Shown here: positions 59,403 to 64,000 of the stretch, piece after piece
How positions within the stretch are numbered: position 1 is the stretch's first letter
Layout of the letters: each line of letters opens with the position of its first letter
Position numbers and translations under genes: made by a program
From: Psychrobacillus sp042945595
GTDB lineage: Bacteria > Bacillota > Bacilli > Bacillales_A > Planococcaceae
DNA: 64,000 nucleotides
Direction: 5' to 3'
NCBI RefSeq assembly: GCF_042945595.1
Contig: NZ_CP168493.1
Coordinates: forward strand, 682,001 to 746,000
The notes under the pieces: generated by a model
Databases searched by the model: none
Told to the model about the DNA's origin: nothing
What the model saw: the letters and a program-made list of their open reading frames with translations, nothing else

Positions 59403-61232
59403 ATGGGATATAGACTTAGAATTACAACATTTGTAATATTAGATTCTATAATTGTTTTAACTGCTATTTTCTTCAGCTATTTTCTATTATATCCGACGTT
59501 TACGGCATACACACTCCCTACTTTAATACTAAGTGCAGTCACTTTATTGATTTCTCATCATATTGCCGCTTATTACTTTCATTTATATAATCGTATTTGG
59601 AGTGTTGCATCTGTAAGTGAATTGTTAACGATTGTTAATGCTGTAACAATTTCTGTAGGTACAGCGAGCCTAATGCAATATGCTGTACAAAAACAGGTGT
59701 TTTTCCGTGTAATGGCAGTTACTTGGATGATACATATTATCGTAATTGGCGGATCTAGATTTGCACTAAGGGTTTTTAGTGAACAGAGATTACAAAATAC
59801 ACATAAACAAAAATATCGAGCGCTTATTGTAGGGGCTGGACAAGCAGGTATTGTCTTAGCTAAACAGATGAGACAATCGGTAAACTCAGATCTTATTCCT
59901 ATAGCGTTTGTTGATGATGACCTGAACAAACAAAAACTTAAAGTACTAGACATTACAGTTCAAGGGACAGTGCGAGATATCCCAAAAATTGTAGAAAAAC
60001 TGGGAATTGATCATATTATCATTGCAATCCCTTCATTAACGAAGGTAGATATACAAGGCATATTCGAGCATTGCTCCAAAACAAAGGCAAAAGTGAAAAT
60101 TATGGCGAGTATTGAGGCAGTTATGACTGGCAAACTTTCCGTAAGTGAGATGCGTGAAGTCAACATTGAAGACCTCCTTGGGCGTGAAGAAGTTGAACTA
60201 GATATGGATTCCATATCGGAAAAATTAACAGAGAAAACAATCTTAGTAACCGGTGCTGGCGGGTCAATTGGGTCAGAAATCTGTCGACAATTGACGAAAT
60301 TTAAGCCGAAAAAAATTCTTCTTTTAGGCCATGGTGAAAATTCCATATACCAAATTGATATGGAGCTTCGTCAAAGTGTTTCTGAGAGAACAGAAATTAT
60401 TCCGCTCATTGCAGATATACAAGATCGAAATCGAATATTTGATATTATTTCCGAATATAAACCAGATGTTATCTATCACGCTGCTGCCCATAAACATGTT
60501 CCCTTGATGGAATATAACCCGATGGAAGCTGTGAAAAATAATATTTTCGGAACAAAAAATGTTGCAGAAGCCGCACATACCTTTGGTGTAGGTTATTTCG
60601 TCATGATTTCAACGGACAAAGCAGTAAATCCACCAAACGTAATGGGGGCAACCAAACGTTTTGCAGAGATGATTGTGCAAAATTTAGCAAAAGAAAGCAA
60701 AACAAAATTTGCAGCGGTAAGGTTTGGAAATGTTCTTGGTTCCCGTGGTTCAGTTATCCCGCTATTTAAGAAACAAATTACACAAGGTGGCCCTGTCACG
60801 GTAACTAACCCCGAAATGACACGCTACTTCATGACAATACCAGAAGCATCGAGACTTGTTATTCAAGCAGGTACCCTCTCAAATAATGGGGAAATTTTTG
60901 TGCTTGATATGGGAGAACCTGTTAAAATTGTGGATTTGGCAAAAGATATTATACGTTTATCTGGTTATACAGAAAATGAAATAAAAATCGAATTTACTGG
61001 GATTAGACCTGGTGAAAAATTATTTGAAGAGTTGCTAAATGAAAATGAAATACAAAGTGGTCATGTTTTCCCTAAAATCCATATTGGAAAAGCAACTCCA
61101 ATTAGCAAAGTAGAAATGGATATCATACTTGAAAGTCTTTTGGATATGACAGAAGAAAACTTGAAGGATTCGCTTTTCAAAGTTGCTAATAAGGGAATTA
61201 GTTTAAATAAAAAAGATATGACAACGGTTTAG
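59403..61232 (+). CDS. Membrane nucleotide-sugar 4,6-dehydratase (CapD/EpsC/PglF type)
   Basis: 609 residues. Four N-terminal membrane helices (to about 125) precede a Rossmann domain (ALIVGAGQAGIVLAKQ) and a C-terminal SDR domain with NAD motif VTGAGGSIGSEIC. The active site is STDKAVNPPNVMGATKR, with the M-x3-K variant typical of this subfamily, and GIRPGEKLFEEL. It probably makes a UDP-4-keto-6-deoxy-HexNAc that starts the glycan repeat. ATG 59403 is 8 nt after GAGAGGAG; GTG 59394 is too close. Confidence 0.9.
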   Translation: MGYRLRITTFVILDSIIVLTAIFFSYFLLYPTFTAYTLPTLILSAVTLLISHHIAAYYFHLYNRIWSVASVSELLTIVNAVTISVGTASLMQYAVQKQVFFRVMAVTWMIHIIVIGGSRFALRVFSEQRLQNTHKQKYRALIVGAGQAGIVLAKQMRQSVNSDLIPIAFVDDDLNKQKLKVLDITVQGTVRDIPKIVEKLGIDHIIIAIPSLTKVDIQGIFEHCSKTKAKVKIMASIEAVMTGKLSVSEMREVNIEDLLGREEVELDMDSISEKLTEKTILVTGAGGSIGSEICRQLTKFKPKKILLLGHGENSIYQIDMELRQSVSERTEIIPLIADIQDRNRIFDIISEYKPDVIYHAAAHKHVPLMEYNPMEAVKNNIFGTKNVAEAAHTFGVGYFVMISTDKAVNPPNVMGATKRFAEMIVQNLAKESKTKFAAVRFGNVLGSRGSVIPLFKKQITQGGPVTVTNPEMTRYFMTIPEASRLVIQAGTLSNNGEIFVLDMGEPVKIVDLAKDIIRLSGYTENEIKIEFTGIRPGEKLFEELLNENEIQSGHVFPKIHIGKATPISKVEMDIILESLLDMTEENLKDSLFKVANKGISLNKKDMTTV

Positions 61233-61265
61233 AACAGAGAAATTAATGATTATGAGGTGTTACTA

Positions 61266-62168
61266 TTGAAAGGAATTATTTTAGCAGGAGGAAGTGGAAC
61301 TAGATTATATCCACTTACCCGTTCGGTCTCAAAACAATTATTGCCAGTTTTTGACAAGCCAATGATTTATTATCCACTTTCAGTATTAATGCTATCTGGA
61401 ATAAAGGAAATTTTAATTATTTCTACTCCATTTGATTTACCAATGTTTGAACAGCTCTTAGGGGATGGAAGTGAGCTTGGGATTTCTCTTAGTTATCATG
61501 TACAAGAAAATCCAGAGGGACTAGCCCAAGCTTTTCTAATCGGAGAGGAATTTATTGGAAAAGATAGTGTCGCGCTAATATTAGGCGACAATATATTTTT
61601 TGGTCAAGGCTTCACACCAATTCTTCGAAAAGTGGCGAAAAGTACAGAGGGAGCTACAGTTTTTGGATACCGTGTGAAGGATCCAGAACGCTTTGGGGTA
61701 GTGGAGTTTGACAAACATTTCAATGTGAAATCAATTGAAGAAAAACCAAAAGAACCTAAATCTGATTTTGCTGTAACAGGGCTATATTTTTATGATAATC
61801 AAGTAGTAGAAATTGCTAAAAAGATAAAGCCATCAGAACGTGATGAATTAGAAATAACAGATATTAATAAAGAGTATCTAAAAAGAGAGAAGCTTAAAGT
61901 GGAGTTACTAGGACGTGGCTTTGCATGGTTAGATACTGGAACTCACGACTCATTATTGGAAGCTTCATTGTTTATAGAAACAATTGAAAAAAGACAAGGT
62001 TTTAAAGTTGCTTGTATTGAAGAAATTGCTTATAGAATGGGCTATATTAACAAAAGTCAGTTGTTAACTCTTGCTGAGCCTTTAATAAAATCTAACTATG
62101 GTCAATATTTAGTAGATATTGCGAACGAACCAAAACGATTTTCACAGGATATGGATGGAGTGTTATAG
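61266..62168 (+). CDS. rmlA: Glucose-1-phosphate thymidylyltransferase
   Basis: Makes dTDP-glucose from dTTP and glucose-1-phosphate. The 300-residue protein starts KGIILAGGSGTRLYPLTRSVSKQLLPVFDKPMIYYPL, with the nucleotide-binding GGSGTRL and SKQLLPV. Further motifs are ALILGDNIFFG and GRGFAWLDTGTHDSLLEAS. Start TTG 61266 lies 7 nt after GAGGTG and gives the usual MKGI start. It is 3 nt from rmlB. Confidence 0.94.
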   Translation: MKGIILAGGSGTRLYPLTRSVSKQLLPVFDKPMIYYPLSVLMLSGIKEILIISTPFDLPMFEQLLGDGSELGISLSYHVQENPEGLAQAFLIGEEFIGKDSVALILGDNIFFGQGFTPILRKVAKSTEGATVFGYRVKDPERFGVVEFDKHFNVKSIEEKPKEPKSDFAVTGLYFYDNQVVEIAKKIKPSERDELEITDINKEYLKREKLKVELLGRGFAWLDTGTHDSLLEASLFIETIEKRQGFKVACIEEIAYRMGYINKSQLLTLAEPLIKSNYGQYLVDIANEPKRFSQDMDGVL

Positions 62169-62171
62169 GTT

Positions 62172-63191
62172 ATGAAAACAGTATTAGTTACTGGAGGAGC
62201 AGGTTTTATTGGATCCAATTTCGTTCCTTATTTTGTAGATAAATATAGTGATTATTTCATTTTAAATTTAGATGCATTAACTTATGCAGGAAATCTATCA
62301 AATTTAACCGAAGTTGTGAGCAAAGAGAACTACAAATTTGTGCAAGGTGATATTAGAGACGTTAAAATGATTACTCAACTGTTTGAACAATATGATATAC
62401 AACATGTGATTCACTTTGCAGCAGAATCTCATGTAGATAATTCGATAAAAAATCCTTCTTTGTTTGCAGAAACGAATGTACTAGGCACCTTAAATTTACT
62501 TGAAACTGCGAGAAACCATTGGCAATCGACACCTTTTCAATATAAAGAAGGGTATCAAAAATCTAGATTTTTACATGTTTCAACAGACGAAGTGTATGGT
62601 ACTTTGGGGAAAGTAGGATATTTTACAGAAAATACACCATACGCTCCAAACAGTCCATATAGCGCAAGTAAAGCTTCCTCAGATATGATTGTGAGGAGCT
62701 ATTTCCATACATACGGATTAAATGTAGTTACAACAAACTGTTCCAATAACTATGGACCAAAACAACATGATGAAAAATTAATTCCTACTTTAATACGCAA
62801 TGCTATTAAGGGGAATATACTCCCTATCTATGGTTCGGGAAAAAATATTCGCGACTGGTTATATGTAGAAGACCATTGTAAAGCAATTGACCTTGTGTTT
62901 CATAATGGGCAATTAGGTGACACCTATTTAGTAGGAGGTAAAAATGAGCGAACAAATTTAGAAATAGCCTATACTATTTGTGAGTATTTAGATAAGAGAA
63001 TCCCAAAAACTTCAAGCTATAAAGAACTAATTCAATTTGTAGAAGACAGACATGGACATGATTTTAGATACGCTATTGATGCGCATAAACTAGAAAATGA
63101 AATAAATTGGATAGCAGAAGAAACATTTGAAACAGGTATCGTGAAGACGATTGAGTGGTATATTGAAAAATATTGGAAGAAGGATGTGTGA
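62172..63191 (+). CDS. rmlB: dTDP-glucose 4,6-dehydratase
   Basis: Converts dTDP-glucose to dTDP-4-keto-6-deoxyglucose. The 339-residue SDR has GGAGFIGSNFVPYFV, LDALTYAGNLSNL, STDEVYGTLG, the YxxxK pair in SPYSASKAS, and NNYGPKQHDEKLIP. rmlC and rmlD do not follow; a 3,4-ketoisomerase gene does, which points away from rhamnose. Confidence 0.95.
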   Translation: MKTVLVTGGAGFIGSNFVPYFVDKYSDYFILNLDALTYAGNLSNLTEVVSKENYKFVQGDIRDVKMITQLFEQYDIQHVIHFAAESHVDNSIKNPSLFAETNVLGTLNLLETARNHWQSTPFQYKEGYQKSRFLHVSTDEVYGTLGKVGYFTENTPYAPNSPYSASKASSDMIVRSYFHTYGLNVVTTNCSNNYGPKQHDEKLIPTLIRNAIKGNILPIYGSGKNIRDWLYVEDHCKAIDLVFHNGQLGDTYLVGGKNERTNLEIAYTICEYLDKRIPKTSSYKELIQFVEDRHGHDFRYAIDAHKLENEINWIAEETFETGIVKTIEWYIEKYWKKDV

Positions 63192-63193
63192 GC

Positions 63194-64000
63194 ATGGAAC
63201 AGTCTAATATGGAATTTCAAGTAATAGGAGATGAAAGAGGCTCACTTATATCTTTAGAAGCGATGAAAAATATACCGTTTAATATTAAAAGGGTTTACTA
63301 TATCTATAGTGTTGATCCAACTTTACCAAGAGGATTTCATGCTCATAAAGAACTTCAGCAAGTGCTGGTTTGTGTAAGTGGATCTTGTAAAATAATTTTA
63401 GATGATGGTAAAGTGAAGTCTGAGTATATATTGGACAAGCCAGATAAAGGACTTTTAGTTTATAAAATGATTTGGCATGAAATGCATGATTTTAGTGAAG
63501 ATTGTGTTTTAATGGTTTTGGCGAATGATTATTATGATGAAGAAGATTATTTAAGAGATTATGAAGAATTCAAAAGTTATCTTACAAAAAAATCAAATAC
63601 AAATAATTATTTTAAGCACGAAAAATCTATAATAGAAACTAATAATATTGGAGCAGATACGAGAATTTGGGCATATACTCATGTCTTTCCAGGAGCTAGA
63701 ATAGGTGAAAACTGCAATATTAATGATCATACGCTAATTGAGAATGATGTAGTATTAGGGAATAATGTGACGGTAAAGTCTGGTGTTCATATTTGGGACG
63801 GAGTAAAAATTGGTAACAACGTATTTATTGGTCCGAGCGTCGTTTTTACGAATGATTTAAATCCACGGTCTAAAGTATATCCTGAAAAATTCGCTCAAAC
63901 AATTATTAGAGATTTTGCATCAATAGGTGCCAACTCAACAGTAGTTGCAGGAAATGTAATAGGAGAGTATGCAATGATTGGTGCAGGCTCAGTTGTTACA
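63194..64000 (+). CDS. dTDP-sugar 3,4-ketoisomerase fused to hexapeptide acyltransferase (partial)
   Basis: At least 269 residues, cut by the window edge. Residues about 1-138 are a WxcM/FdtA/QdtA-type cupin with the catalytic histidines in RGFHAHKELQQ and KMIWHEMHDF. Residues about 150-269 are a left-handed beta-helix acyltransferase (RIGENCNINDHTLIEND, VKIGNNVFIGPSVVFTND, IGANSTVVAGNVIGEYAMIG). Such bifunctional proteins make and acetylate dTDP-3-amino-3,6-dideoxyhexoses when paired with an aminotransferase. It starts 2 nt after rmlB. Confidence 0.85.
   Translation, partial: MEQSNMEFQVIGDERGSLISLEAMKNIPFNIKRVYYIYSVDPTLPRGFHAHKELQQVLVCVSGSCKIILDDGKVKSEYILDKPDKGLLVYKMIWHEMHDFSEDCVLMVLANDYYDEEDYLRDYEEFKSYLTKKSNTNNYFKHEKSIIETNNIGADTRIWAYTHVFPGARIGENCNINDHTLIENDVVLGNNVTVKSGVHIWDGVKIGNNVFIGPSVVFTNDLNPRSKVYPEKFAQTIIRDFASIGANSTVVAGNVIGEYAMIGAGSVVT

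Overview
The window comes from a low-GC, endospore-forming, flagellated Bacillales bacterium, most likely Planococcaceae (Psychrobacillus / Lysinibacillus / Sporosarcina type). Three things support this. The first 33 kb keeps the Bacillus subtilis gene order prfA-prmC-spoIIR-ywlC-mntP-ywlE-rpiB-ywlG-glyA-upp-atp-ywzB-murA-spoIID-spoIIQ-spoIIID-mbl-flhO-flhP-fabZ-ywpF-ssbB-ywqA/B. Sporulation-specific genes and matching sigma-F/sigma-E promoters are present. An SbsC-like S-layer gene is also present. The genus is inference only.

Layout. 0.1-8.9 kb: translation termination (prfA, prmC), sporulation signalling (spoIIR), tRNA t6A synthesis, Mn efflux, arginine phosphatase, a chemotaxis receptor, rpiB and glyA; a dense DnaA-box cluster covers the spoIIR/ywlC junction. 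9.6-17.7 kb: upp and the full ATP synthase operon (atpI-B-E-F-H-A-G-D-C), led by a decayed atpZ. 17.8-28.3 kb: envelope, sporulation and flagellar rod genes (murA, spoIID, spoIIQ, spoIIID, mbl, flhO, flhP, fabZ), with an inserted NERD-domain gene. 28.6-33.4 kb: competence-type ssbB with a ComK box, and the ywqA/ywqB SNF2-SWIM pair. 33.6-44.2 kb: an accessory stretch with XRE and IDEAL-domain proteins, a flagellin gene bracketed by palindromes, an S41 protease / membrane protein / adaptor trio, a DMT exporter, and a sigI-rsgI operon headed by a secreted coiled-coil protein. 44.4-48.6 kb: argCJBD arginine operon under tandem ARG boxes. 48.9-53.5 kb: small genes, an amino-acid ABC importer with a divergent XRE-cupin regulator, and a fructokinase remnant. 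54.1-64.0 kb: S-layer protein followed by a surface-glycan locus (TPR protein, polymerase/ligase, Wzz, 4,6-dehydratase, RmlA, RmlB and a truncated ketoisomerase-acyltransferase). This suggests an S-layer or cell-wall glycan built on dTDP-3-acetamido-3,6-dideoxyhexose.

The most unusual structure is a family of intergenic repeats whose roughly 10-bp core recurs every 21 bp (two DNA helical turns). It occurs at 1-45, 9126-9230, 19693-19820, 20985-21014 and 23121-23645, with an inverted variant at 3771-3890. At 23.1-23.6 kb it is built into an exact 153-bp higher-order tandem repeat. A second family, 45-bp palindromes centred on GGTGCC-A-GGCACC, occurs at five places between 35.4 and 48.7 kb. Other points of interest are a predicted sigma-I promoter, a possibly leaderless spoIID transcript, and hairpins on both sides of atpE.
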